A stretch of DNA of 10,349 nt from Chloroflexota bacterium (GTDB taxonomy: Bacteria; Chloroflexota; Dehalococcoidia; GIF9; UBA5629): the NCBI GenBank assembly GCA_016875975.1, contig VGOF01000039.1:1-10349 (forward strand). Reading direction: 5' to 3'. Below, one piece after another: positions 1-6,199 of this stretch. Both the position numbers and the translations under genes were made by a program. The notes below the pieces were generated by a model. It searched no databases, had not been told where the DNA came from, and saw only the letters and a program-made list of their open reading frames with translations. Positions within the stretch are counted from its first letter, which is position 1. Each line of letters opens with the position of its first letter.

Positions 1-37
1 GATTGCCACATCCTTCAGCGGAAGGATTCGCAATGAC
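1..37 (-). repeat. Palindromic repeat module with ATCCTTC hairpin core
   Basis: The module begins GATTGCCAC (1-9) and ends TCGCAATGAC (28-37). ATTGC and GCAAT form an outer stem. Inside is a perfect 7-bp hairpin, ATCCTTC (10-16) and GAAGGAT (21-27), around an AGCG loop. On the minus strand it reads GTCATTGCGA...GTGGCAATC, the same ends as the modules at 262-293 and 9911-9954. It may extend beyond the window start. Confidence 0.75.
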
Positions 38-60
38 GGGGAATGGTTGAGAGATTCTTC
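25..60 (+). repeat. Direct repeat copy 1 (36 bases)
   Basis: Positions 25-60 match 188-223 at 34 of 36 bases by eye. Both begin GATTCGCAATGAC and end GGTTGAGAGATTCTTC; the two differences are near the middle. After each copy the sequence diverges into a different hairpin core, TTCGCTTCGCTC-like after copy 1 and CCCGAT/ATCGGG after copy 2. That supports modular shuffling rather than a simple tandem duplication. Confidence 0.8.
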
Positions 61-156
61 AGTCGCTTCGCTCCTTCAGAATGACAATAAGGAGAGGGTG
101 TCCGAGAATGACAATCACAAGGGACTCGGGTGACGATTTGAGCCACCCTCACCTGG

Positions 157-176
157 CCTCTCCCTCGAGGGAGAGG
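157..176. repeat. Perfect 20-bp palindrome centred on CTCGAG
   Basis: Bases 157-176 are self-complementary without a loop, centred between 166 and 167, and are flanked by CACCCTCACCTGG on the left. This is a different sequence type from the GCAATGAC modules around it and looks like a separate dispersed repeat nested in the cluster. A loop-free palindrome could extrude as a cruciform or mark a protein-binding dyad, but nothing in the sequence decides this. Confidence 0.7.
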
Positions 177-187
177 AGAGCTAGCGG

Positions 188-223
188 GATTCGCAATGAC
201 AGGGAAGGGTTGAGAGATTCTTC
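188..223 (+). repeat. Direct repeat copy 2 (36 bases)
   Basis: Second copy of the 25-60 repeat with two mismatches. It runs straight into a hairpin, CCCGAT (225-230), TAC, ATCGGG (234-239). The same CCGAT/ATCGG core, in the opposite orientation, lies at 9927-9939 near the other end of the window. Confidence 0.8.
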
Positions 224-261
224 GCCCGATTACATCGGGATTCAAGGATGACTGGGTTGGA

Positions 262-293
262 GATTGCCACGACACTTCGTGCCTCGCAATGAC
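262..293 (-). repeat. Palindromic repeat module with CACGA/TCGTG core
   Basis: On the minus strand this 32-base module starts GTCATTGCGAG (293 to 283) and ends GTGGCAATC (270 to 262). These are the same ends as the 44-base module at 9911-9954. The interior differs: here it is a 5-bp stem CACGA/TCGTG with a CACT loop. It ends 16 bases from the ftsK stop codon, so it would lie in the 3' untranslated part of the operon mRNA. Confidence 0.8.
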
Positions 294-308
294 ATTTGGG
301 CGATTTGA

Positions 309-2531
309 TTAGTGGGGGGTGATGTCTGGGGGTGGTTGGTCTGTAGCCTTTTTGCCGTAGCCTTCTTCCTGGAGCTGGTCGAATAGCCTGGCAGCGCGTG
401 GATAGCCGATGCGCAGGCGGCGCTGCAGAAAAGAGGCGGATATTTCCTTATGTTCCTGTGCTAACTGTCTGGCTGCATCGAGCAGGGAATCATCGGCGCT
501 CTTTTCGCTGGTGGTGGGCTGGGCCATGTCCTCAAACTTCACCGGTGCTGTTTCTGGCTTCGGCTGGTTGCCCCAGAAGTTCACCAGCCGATCAATTTCA
601 GCATCGGAGACAAAAGTGCCCTGAAGCCTCTTGGGCTTGCTGGCATCCGTGGGCATGTAGAGCATGTCGCCTCGGCCCAGCAGCTTCTCAGCCCCGGCAG
701 AATCAAGGATAGTCCGAGAATCCACCTGCGAGGTGAGGGCGAAGCTGATGCGAGTGGGGAAGTTGGCTTTTATGAGGCCGGTCACGACGTCAACCGATGG
801 ACGCTGGGTGGCTACAATGAGGTGTATGCCGGTGGCGCGTGCCAGTTGTGCCAGGCGACAAAGGTTCCGCTCAACCTCGTCGAAAGCTGTCATCATCAAG
901 TCGGCCAATTCATCGATTAGGACCACGATGTAAGGCAAGGCATCAACGGGGTGCTTTTCCTTATTGTAGCCGTCTATGTTGCGTGCTCCCACCTGCGCGA
1001 ATTTGCGGTAGCGATTGTCCATCTCCAGGCTAAGCCAGCGCAGCGCCATGACTGCCTTGTCGCTTTCTACAACGACCGGTGCAATTAGGTGTGGCAATTG
1101 ATTGAAGTTGACCAGTTCTACTCGCTTGGGGTCGATCATGATGAATTGCACATCGTCAGGGGTATTGTGTACAAGCAGGGAGCAGATTATGGAGTTGAGA
1201 CAGGCGGTTTTGCCGCTGCCTGTTGCCCCGGCCACGAGCAAATGTGGCATTCTGGCCAGGTCTGCGGCAACTGTCTCGCCGCCGGCGCCTTTACCCAGGG
1301 CTATGGCTAGCTTGGACTTAGCACCGATTTTTTGGAAAGAAGTGCTTTCTATCACGCTGCGCAGATTCACCAGGCCGAAAGTGATGTTGGGAACCTCGAT
1401 GCCCACTGCCGATTTTCCAGGTATAGGGGCTTCGATTCTAATGCTGGGTACAGCCAGAACTAAGGCGAGGTCACTGGCCAGTGAGCTAATACGCTCTACC
1501 TTGACCCTGGTTCTCGCCATCTCTTCTCGACGTGCTCTTATGCTGCCATCCTTGTCTCGTTCCTTGACCTCTTTGTATTTGTAGTCCCAGCCAGGGATGA
1601 CCTCAAACTGCGTCACGGTAGGGCCGACATTTATGTTGCCAAGCTCAATCTCAACCCCATAGCTGGCCAGGGCGTCTTTGATGAGTTGAGCTCGTTCCTT
1701 GATATCTGATTGGCTTAGTTCGACCTCAGTTGGTCTGTCCAGGATGTCGATGGGGGGCAATTGCCACCCTCCGATGGTTAGTATAGGACGGTGTCTGTCC
1801 GGGCCCCATGTCTCAGCGGTGGGTGTCTTAATTGGTACTGGGGGTGAAATCGGCGTTATGGTTGGAGGAGGTTTGACTTCCTCTTTTATCATTGGGCCTT
1901 CGATTTGGTAGGGCTTTGCATCTGGCTTGATTGTTATTTTTGGTTCTTCTGGTTTTGGCGTGGTAGCGGCTTGCCAACCGCGTTTGACAAGGCCTCCCGT
2001 TCCTTTGGCAGTGCTGACAGCCATACGGCCAGACCACCTCGGGGCCATGAATATGATGGCCAGGACAATAAGTCCAGCCATCTTAAGTATTCCAACGATA
2101 TCTGTGCTTCCTATAATGCTCTGGCCGGTCTCACCGCCCAGTGTTGACCGGCTTGCGATGCCACTGCCGGGGCTGAAGAAAGCTGCAATGCCCCAGGCGG
2201 CTATGGCCAGGCAAATTCCACCCAGCCAAAAGTTCCAATAGCGAGAGAGCAGAGAGAACTTTCCTGCCAGGATTATCCAGAGTAGCAGTCCCAAAAATAC
2301 TGCAACTATAAGAAGTCCTATTCCCAGTAGCTCAAGCAGACCTTGCCAGGTGTTTATTGCCCAGTAAGAGATGTCTGGCCAAAACCAGTAAATAAGACCA
2401 GCTACGATTAGTGCTGCTATCAGCCTTAAAACTGGGGGGGAGAAGAGGAAGCCGAAGAATTGCTTCCAAAGGGGTTTTCCCTTTTTGGTTTGGGCCGAGG
2501 CTGGCTTAGAGGCCTTCTTTTTCTTGGGCAA
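309..2531 (-). CDS. ftsK: DNA translocase FtsK/SpoIIIE
   Basis: Membrane-anchored, ATP-driven double-stranded DNA pump that clears chromosome DNA from the division septum and, in the family, activates XerCD dimer resolution. The 740-residue protein has a lysine-rich start, four hydrophobic segments (about 34-51, 63-90, 100-119, 144-163), then a proline-rich linker (about 190-260). The motor follows, with Walker A GATGSGKT (435-442) and Walker B IVVLIDELAD (535-544). A C-terminal winged-helix gamma domain (about 680-726) is expected to read polar DNA signals. The linker is short compared with E. coli FtsK, so it is closer to SpoIIIE/SftA size. A charged segment (about 315-342) interrupts the alpha domain. 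The start is TTG, 7 bases after the RNase J stop; no in-frame ATG lies nearby. GGAGG at 2544-2548 is 12 bases upstream, rather far. Last gene of the operon. Confidence 0.96.
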   Translation of the reverse strand: MPKKKKASKPASAQTKKGKPLWKQFFGFLFSPPVLRLIAALIVAGLIYWFWPDISYWAINTWQGLLELLGIGLLIVAVFLGLLLWIILAGKFSLLSRYWNFWLGGICLAIAAWGIAAFFSPGSGIASRSTLGGETGQSIIGSTDIVGILKMAGLIVLAIIFMAPRWSGRMAVSTAKGTGGLVKRGWQAATTPKPEEPKITIKPDAKPYQIEGPMIKEEVKPPPTITPISPPVPIKTPTAETWGPDRHRPILTIGGWQLPPIDILDRPTEVELSQSDIKERAQLIKDALASYGVEIELGNINVGPTVTQFEVIPGWDYKYKEVKERDKDGSIRARREEMARTRVKVERISSLASDLALVLAVPSIRIEAPIPGKSAVGIEVPNITFGLVNLRSVIESTSFQKIGAKSKLAIALGKGAGGETVAADLARMPHLLVAGATGSGKTACLNSIICSLLVHNTPDDVQFIMIDPKRVELVNFNQLPHLIAPVVVESDKAVMALRWLSLEMDNRYRKFAQVGARNIDGYNKEKHPVDALPYIVVLIDELADLMMTAFDEVERNLCRLAQLARATGIHLIVATQRPSVDVVTGLIKANFPTRISFALTSQVDSRTILDSAGAEKLLGRGDMLYMPTDASKPKRLQGTFVSDAEIDRLVNFWGNQPKPETAPVKFEDMAQPTTSEKSADDSLLDAARQLAQEHKEISASFLQRRLRIGYPRAARLFDQLQEEGYGKKATDQPPPDITPH

Positions 2532-2537
2532 AGCCTT

Positions 2538-2548
2538 ATTATACCTCC
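2538..2548 (-). promoter_or_regulatory. ftsK translation-start region: GGAGG and a TATAAT
   Basis: On the minus strand GGAGG (2548-2544) is followed directly by TATAAT (2543-2538), then AAGGCT and the TTG start. GGAGG overlaps the last codons of RNase J and is the likely ribosome-binding site despite its 12-base spacing; AAGG at 2537-2534 is an alternative but too close. TATAAT is a perfect -10 hexamer, but the nearest TTGACC is only 13 bases upstream, so an internal promoter is doubtful. Confidence 0.4.
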
Positions 2549-4197
2549 ATGGTGGTGGTCAAAATCATAGGGCGGCGCTTAGTCTGCTCGTAAAAAAACT
2601 TGCCCAGTGTATCCTTAACTTTGGTATTGATGAAGCTCCACTCAAGGGGGCGTCCACTGCTGCGTTCCAACGTAGTTGCCACCAGGTCACGGCCCTGTTC
2701 CAATATGGTTTCTTCTTCTGTCGTGTCCACAAAGCCGCGAGATACGATATCCGGTCGGCCTATTATCTTGCCCTTCTTCTTGTCGATGGCGACTATCACG
2801 ACCACGATGCCATCTCTGGAGAGCATCTTTCGGTCTCGCAAAACCACGTTTGCCAGGTCACCCATAACCAGGCCATCGACGTAGACATTGCCTGCTGGCA
2901 CCTTGTCGGTTATCCTGGCCTTATTGCGGTCAAGCTCAAGTATGTTCCCGTTCTCGATGATGAAGACATTGCTCTCTGGCATGCCTAAGGACTTTGCCAG
3001 TTTGGCATGTAGGCTTAAGTGACGATATTCACCATGGATAGGCATGAAGAACTTGGGCTTGACCAGGTTGAGTAGCAGCTTTAGCTCTTCCTGGCTGCCA
3101 TGGCCGTGGACGTGAACCTGTGCCAGTTTCTCATAAATCACCTGGGCGCCCTGGCGGAAAAGAGTATCTACTGTCCGGTGAACCAGCGTCTCATTGCCTG
3201 GGACAGGGGTTGCCGACATGACCACTGTGTCTCCGCGTGTGATGCGAACCTGGCTGTTATCATGGTTGGCGATTCTCACCAGTGCCGATGTGGGTTCTCC
3301 CTGGCTGCCGGTTGTTAGGAGTACAATCTTGTCATGGGGAAAGCGGTGTAGCTCGTCAGGTTGGCGCACCACACCAGTTGGGATGTTGAGGTAACCCAAT
3401 TCTGCTGCCATCTTCGTCGTGTTCTTCATGCTGCGGCCGATGATGAATACATGGCGGTCATGCCTGGCGGCGGCATCGATTACCTGCTGGATGCGTGAAA
3501 TCAATGATGAAAAGGTGGCGATGATTACTCTTCCTGGGGCGTCGGCTATGATGTGGTCTAGTGTCTCCCCGACTACGGTTTCTGATGGTGTATATCCTGA
3601 AAGCTCCGCATAAGTGGAATCGGCGAGCAGTAGTAGCACTCCCTGTGCTCCCAGCTGGGCTAGTCTGGCCAGGTCAGTCGGTTTGCTGTCCACTGGAGTG
3701 TAGTCGATCTTGAAATCGCCGCTATGAACGACTGCACCGATAGGTGTATGGATGATAAGCCCTATTGAATCTGGGATGCTGTGGCACACTGAAAAAGGCT
3801 CGATGGTGAGGTTGCCGAGTGGGTACTTCTGACCCGGCTGAATTACCTTGGTGGTGGCTTTGTCGGAATAGCGATGCTCTTTCAGCTTCACTGTGACCAG
3901 TCCCTGGGTGAGCTTGGTGCCATAGAGCGGTGTATCCAGTTGTGGCAGGATGTAGGGCAAAGCACCGATGTGGTCTTCGTGTCCGTGGGTTAGAACGATT
4001 CCCTTGAGTTTCTCGCGTCTCTCCAGCAGGTAGCTTATTTCGGGGATGACCATGTCTACCCCGTGCATGTCTTCTTCGGGGAACATAAGCCCAGCATCAA
4101 CGACGATGATGTCGTTGGCATACTCGATGGCCATCATGTTCTTGCCGATTTCGCCCAATCCGCCCAGGGGGATTATTCTAAGCTTATGTTTACCCAT
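2539..4197 (-). CDS. rnj: Ribonuclease J (metallo-beta-lactamase/beta-CASP nuclease)
   Basis: Cytoplasmic RNase with 5'-3' exonuclease and endonuclease activity, acting in mRNA decay and rRNA maturation. The 552 residues match the usual RNase J length of about 555. The zinc-binding HGHEDH is at 71-76, with further metal-ligand candidates H139 (VCHSIPDS) and D161 (HSGDFK). The beta-CASP region follows, with the family signature VHGHGSQEELK and then MPIHGEYRHL near residues 360-395. The C-terminal domain ends at the stop codon next to ftsK. The ATG is 9 bases after the glycosylase stop, with no clear Shine-Dalgarno sequence, so translation is probably coupled to the upstream gene. It lies in an operon with uracil-DNA glycosylase upstream and ftsK downstream. 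Only one copy is visible, so J1 versus J2 cannot be assigned. Confidence 0.97.
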   Translation of the reverse strand: MGKHKLRIIPLGGLGEIGKNMMAIEYANDIIVVDAGLMFPEEDMHGVDMVIPEISYLLERREKLKGIVLTHGHEDHIGALPYILPQLDTPLYGTKLTQGLVTVKLKEHRYSDKATTKVIQPGQKYPLGNLTIEPFSVCHSIPDSIGLIIHTPIGAVVHSGDFKIDYTPVDSKPTDLARLAQLGAQGVLLLLADSTYAELSGYTPSETVVGETLDHIIADAPGRVIIATFSSLISRIQQVIDAAARHDRHVFIIGRSMKNTTKMAAELGYLNIPTGVVRQPDELHRFPHDKIVLLTTGSQGEPTSALVRIANHDNSQVRITRGDTVVMSATPVPGNETLVHRTVDTLFRQGAQVIYEKLAQVHVHGHGSQEELKLLLNLVKPKFFMPIHGEYRHLSLHAKLAKSLGMPESNVFIIENGNILELDRNKARITDKVPAGNVYVDGLVMGDLANVVLRDRKMLSRDGIVVVIVAIDKKKGKIIGRPDIVSRGFVDTTEEETILEQGRDLVATTLERSSGRPLEWSFINTKVKDTLGKFFYEQTKRRPMILTTTMEV

Positions 4198-4206
4198 GTC
4201 TTTTGG

Positions 4207-4803
4207 TTAGAACAGACTAAGCTGTTGTGTTTCTGTTTCTGTTTCGGTGAGTTTGCCTGCTTGCACTAGCAGTTGTGGTATCTTTAGCATATCGGCTTCG
4301 ATGATTTTGCGCAAGCTTCCCTGGTGCAGGGCGGCGGCGGGATGGTACATCGCGTAGTACGTGAGCTCTCCTTCTTTCTTGGCTTTGCCGTGGATTTTGC
4401 TGATGCTCTGGTTGGGGAAGTATCGCGCCATGGAGTAACGGCCTAAAGTGATAACAACTTTGGGCTGTATTAGCTCAATCTGGCGGTCGAGCCATTTCTT
4501 ACAGGACTGGATCTCTCCGGGGAGCGGGTCACGGTTTGCCGGCGGGCGGCACTTGATGACATTGGCTATGAAGACCTGGTCTCTTTTTAAGCCAATGGTG
4601 GATAATAGCTCCTCAAGGAATTGGCCAGCGGGGCCGACAAAGGGGCGTCCTTGCTGGTCTTCATGCCATCCCGGGGCTTCACCGATGAAGAGAAGTGCGG
4701 CGTTATCTGGGCCTTCTCCTGGAACTACCTTGGTGCGGTTTTTGGCTAAATCGCAGTCTTGGCAGCGTTTGATTTGCTCGTGAAGGTCGGTCAGCGCTGT
4801 CAT
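4207..4803 (-). CDS. Family 4 uracil-DNA glycosylase (4Fe-4S)
   Basis: Removes uracil from DNA, the first step of base-excision repair. From the ATG at 4803 the protein has 198 residues. Cysteines 14, 17, 85 and 101 have the spacing expected for the four cluster ligands of family 4 enzymes. Motif 1 is GEAPGWHEDQQGRPFVG (about 41-57); motif 2 is MYHPAA near residue 155. The last residues, after a TETETET tract, are QQLSLF, matching the bacterial beta-clamp-binding consensus QL(S/D)LF. A TTG three codons upstream (4812) is also in frame, but it lies inside the -10 box of the predicted promoter, so the ATG is preferred. There is no Shine-Dalgarno sequence, in keeping with a nearly leaderless mRNA. 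First gene of the operon with RNase J and FtsK. Confidence 0.95.
   Translation of the reverse strand: MTALTDLHEQIKRCQDCDLAKNRTKVVPGEGPDNAALLFIGEAPGWHEDQQGRPFVGPAGQFLEELLSTIGLKRDQVFIANVIKCRPPANRDPLPGEIQSCKKWLDRQIELIQPKVVITLGRYSMARYFPNQSISKIHGKAKKEGELTYYAMYHPAAALHQGSLRKIIEADMLKIPQLLVQAGKLTETETETQQLSLF
4228..4245 (-). repeat. Three tandem copies of a hexamer inside the glycosylase gene
   Basis: Three perfect TGTTTC units (4228-4233, 4234-4239, 4240-4245), read as GAAACA on the coding strand, encode alternating Glu-Thr just before the C-terminal QLSLF. The unit is a multiple of three, so slippage would lengthen or shorten the tether by two residues without a frameshift. Confidence 0.8.
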
Positions 4804-4811
4804 CTGAGGCA

Positions 4812-4840
4812 ATCATAGCATAGCGTTTTTTGCTGGTCAA
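4812..4840 (-). promoter_or_regulatory. Sigma-70-type promoter of the glycosylase-rnj-ftsK operon
   Basis: On the minus strand TTGACC (4840-4835) is followed by exactly 17 bases and TATGAT (4817-4812), each 5 of 6 to consensus. It fills the 38-base gap between the DUF1634 stop codon and the glycosylase ATG. Transcription would begin around 4804-4806, one to three bases before the ATG at 4803, giving a leaderless or near-leaderless message. Confidence 0.75.
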
Positions 4841-4841
4841 T

Positions 4842-5192
4842 CTATGTGGCAGGCAGGAATAAGCTGAGTGCTACCATACATAAAAGCGCCAGACTGATGC
4901 CCAGGTAACGCCTGTCTCTGTAACTGGCGAATCTCGTCGCTGCAATCACCACCTGCAGGATGGGAGTGAGCAAGAGGATGGCTATTCCCAGACTGCTGAT
5001 AACTTTAGCATCAGGGCTGAACAACCGCTGCGGCAATTCACTGAGTGGGATTACAGCATCCGCTATTTTATCTCCGGAAATGGAGAGCGTAATTAGTCCG
5101 ATAGCCACTAACCCTAACGAAATAAATACACCTGACTGAAAGCCAAGGCTGATCCACGTGTAGAGCTTACCGTCCTTCTGTTTTTCCTTCAT
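4842..5192 (-). CDS. DUF1634 family small membrane protein
   Basis: Small predicted inner-membrane protein of 116 residues and unknown biochemical function. It has a charged cytoplasmic start (MKEKQKDGK) and three hydrophobic segments, about 12-37, 63-84 and 94-114. DUF1634 proteins are repeatedly found next to TauE/SafE transporters, as here, which suggests a partner subunit; this is by context only. The ATG at 5192 lies two bases after the transporter TGA stop. A GTG at 5198-5196 overlaps that stop in a GTGA arrangement and is an equally possible start, adding two residues. A longer in-frame reading back to 5273 would sit inside the transporter gene and is not needed. Translation is likely coupled to the upstream gene, since no good Shine-Dalgarno sequence is visible. 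Confidence 0.85.
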   Translation of the reverse strand: MKEKQKDGKLYTWISLGFQSGVFISLGLVAIGLITLSISGDKIADAVIPLSELPQRLFSPDAKVISSLGIAILLLTPILQVVIAATRFASYRDRRYLGISLALLCMVALSLFLPAT

Positions 5193-5194
5193 TT

Positions 5195-6064
5195 TCACAT
5201 CACGTTGGCGGCCCTGAGGAACATGAGGATTGCCGTAACTAAAAGTAGCCCGCCGAAGCCTCTTCTGAGCCACGCTCCTTTAATTTTCTGGGCCAACGAA
5301 GTTCCGAGCAAGGCGCCTCCGACTACTCCCACTATCAGTGGTGTTACAATGGAAGGGTTTACATATCCGTTGCGGTAATAGATTAGAGCGCCAGCGGCAG
5401 TGGTGATGGCTATCATAAAGCTGCTGGTACCGATGGCCACTTTAATCGGTATCCCCATGAGCGAGTGCATTACAGGCACCTTGATAATGCCGCCCCCGAT
5501 GCCTAGCATGCTGGATAGGATGCCGGCGAGGAAGCTAGCTATCAGACCCGAGGGGATTCTTTTAATTTCGTAGGTAACAGACCTGTGTTGGCTAATGTCG
5601 TAGTACATGTTCTGCGACTGGCTGGGGAAGCTGGTAGAGGTGTCGTCTGAATTTGCTGAATTGCTTGTTGACGCGATGCTGTCTGTTATTACTGGCCGGC
5701 GAGATATCATGGAATAGGAGACGTAGAGCAGGGCGATGCCGAATAATATGCCTAACGTTGATGAAGTAAGCAGTGTAACCGCTATGGCGCCGATAATGGC
5801 TCCGGGGACGGTTGTGGTTTCCAGAAGCAGGCCCAGTCTTACGTTGGTCATCCGTGTTTTCAGGTAAGCGCTAGCCGCGGTGCATGAGTTGGCGACTATC
5901 GCTACCAGGCTGCTGCCGACAGCTACCTGCATCGGCAGTTTAAGTGCCAGGGTGAGCACGGGCACGATAATGAAACCGCCGCCTACGCCCAGCATCGAGC
6001 CTAGCAAGCCAGCGAACAGCCCTATGCCGACCAGTGCGGAGATATTTGCAATGGTTAATTCCAT
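5195..6064 (-). CDS. TauE/SafE family sulfite/organosulfonate-type exporter
   Basis: Predicted inner-membrane permease of the TauE/SafE family (often annotated sulfite exporter). The substrate cannot be read from sequence. From the ATG at 6064 it has 289 residues. The protein is an internal duplication: GLLGSMLGVGGGFIIVP (about 19-35) is mirrored by GILSSMLGIGGGIIKVP (about 181-197), each starting a half with several transmembrane helices. The halves are joined by a hydrophilic, Ser/Asn-rich linker (about 122-170), longer than in many relatives. TTG at 6091 and ATG at 6082 are alternative starts; 6064 puts the first helix at the usual distance from the N-terminus. No Shine-Dalgarno sequence is seen. 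It is followed at once by its DUF1634 partner and is divergent from RNase PH. Confidence 0.92.
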   Translation of the reverse strand: MELTIANISALVGIGLFAGLLGSMLGVGGGFIIVPVLTLALKLPMQVAVGSSLVAIVANSCTAASAYLKTRMTNVRLGLLLETTTVPGAIIGAIAVTLLTSSTLGILFGIALLYVSYSMISRRPVITDSIASTSNSANSDDTSTSFPSQSQNMYYDISQHRSVTYEIKRIPSGLIASFLAGILSSMLGIGGGIIKVPVMHSLMGIPIKVAIGTSSFMIAITTAAGALIYYRNGYVNPSIVTPLIVGVVGGALLGTSLAQKIKGAWLRRGFGGLLLVTAILMFLRAANVM

Positions 6065-6072
6065 TGTTCGAC

Positions 6073-6102
6073 ATGGTAACATCGGCTGCAATGGCGGGTC
6101 AA
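6073..6102 (-). promoter_or_regulatory. Possible promoter of the TauE/DUF1634 pair
   Basis: On the minus strand TTGACC (6102-6097) and TACCAT (6078-6073) are separated by 18 bases. The -10 matches only 4 of 6. Initiation would fall near 6066, two bases before the ATG at 6064, again nearly leaderless and in keeping with the absent ribosome-binding site. It is weaker than the promoter at 4812-4840. Confidence 0.4.
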
Positions 6103-6140
6103 CGATTCGCCCCTATTTCGGTGGCGCATTTCTCGAATTA

Positions 6141-6170
6141 TTGTGAGGCCATCTGAATCAATGTTATACT
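6141..6170 (+). promoter_or_regulatory. Sigma-70-type promoter of rph
   Basis: TTGTGA (6141-6146), an 18-base spacer and TATACT (6165-6170). Transcription would begin near 6177, leaving a leader of roughly 23 bases. That leader holds GAGG at 6186-6189, 10 bases before the ATG at 6200, as the ribosome-binding site. Confidence 0.65.
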
Positions 6171-6199
6171 TTGGCCTAATTGCTTGAGGCTTGATTTTC

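Larger units (their letters stand above)
1..308. repeat. Gene-free repeat cluster downstream of ftsK
   Basis: This stretch lies past the ftsK stop codon and holds no credible gene. It is packed with short palindromic modules ending in AATGAC: at 1-37, about 51-85, about 213-250 and 262-293. It also has a 36-base direct repeat (25-60 and 188-223) and a perfect 20-base palindrome at 157-176. Reading frames across it translate to low-complexity strings such as AKRLKNL and PLPRGRG, which is what this type of repeat gives when translated. No T-run intrinsic terminator for ftsK was seen, although the hairpins could slow 3' exonucleases. Role is inferred; the repeats are seen directly. Confidence 0.8.

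Noticed and set aside
15..275. Open frame of 86 codons on the minus strand in the repeat cluster
   Set aside because: It is built from repeat translations (CHSEGAKRLKNL, SSPLPRGRGQVRV), crosses several palindromes and has no ribosome-binding site or recognisable domain.
262..293. Intrinsic terminator of the ftsK operon
   Set aside because: A hairpin is present just past the ftsK stop codon, but no run of T follows it on the minus strand. The same module occurs elsewhere as a repeat.
2538..2543. TATAAT as an internal promoter for ftsK
   Set aside because: The hexamer is perfect, but the closest TTGACC leaves only 13 bases and TTTTGA only 15. It also overlaps the RNase J stop region, where base choice is constrained by coding. 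Kept only as a low-confidence note.
5193..5273. Longer DUF1634 protein starting at 5273
   Set aside because: The extra 27 residues lie wholly inside the transporter gene, have no family resemblance and give an unlikely overlap of about 80 bases. ATG at 5192 or GTG at 5198 fits an operon junction.
6163..6170. Bidirectional promoter from the symmetric -10 region between rph and the TauE gene
   Set aside because: The minus strand does read TATAAC here, but no acceptable -35 lies 16-19 bases upstream on that strand.
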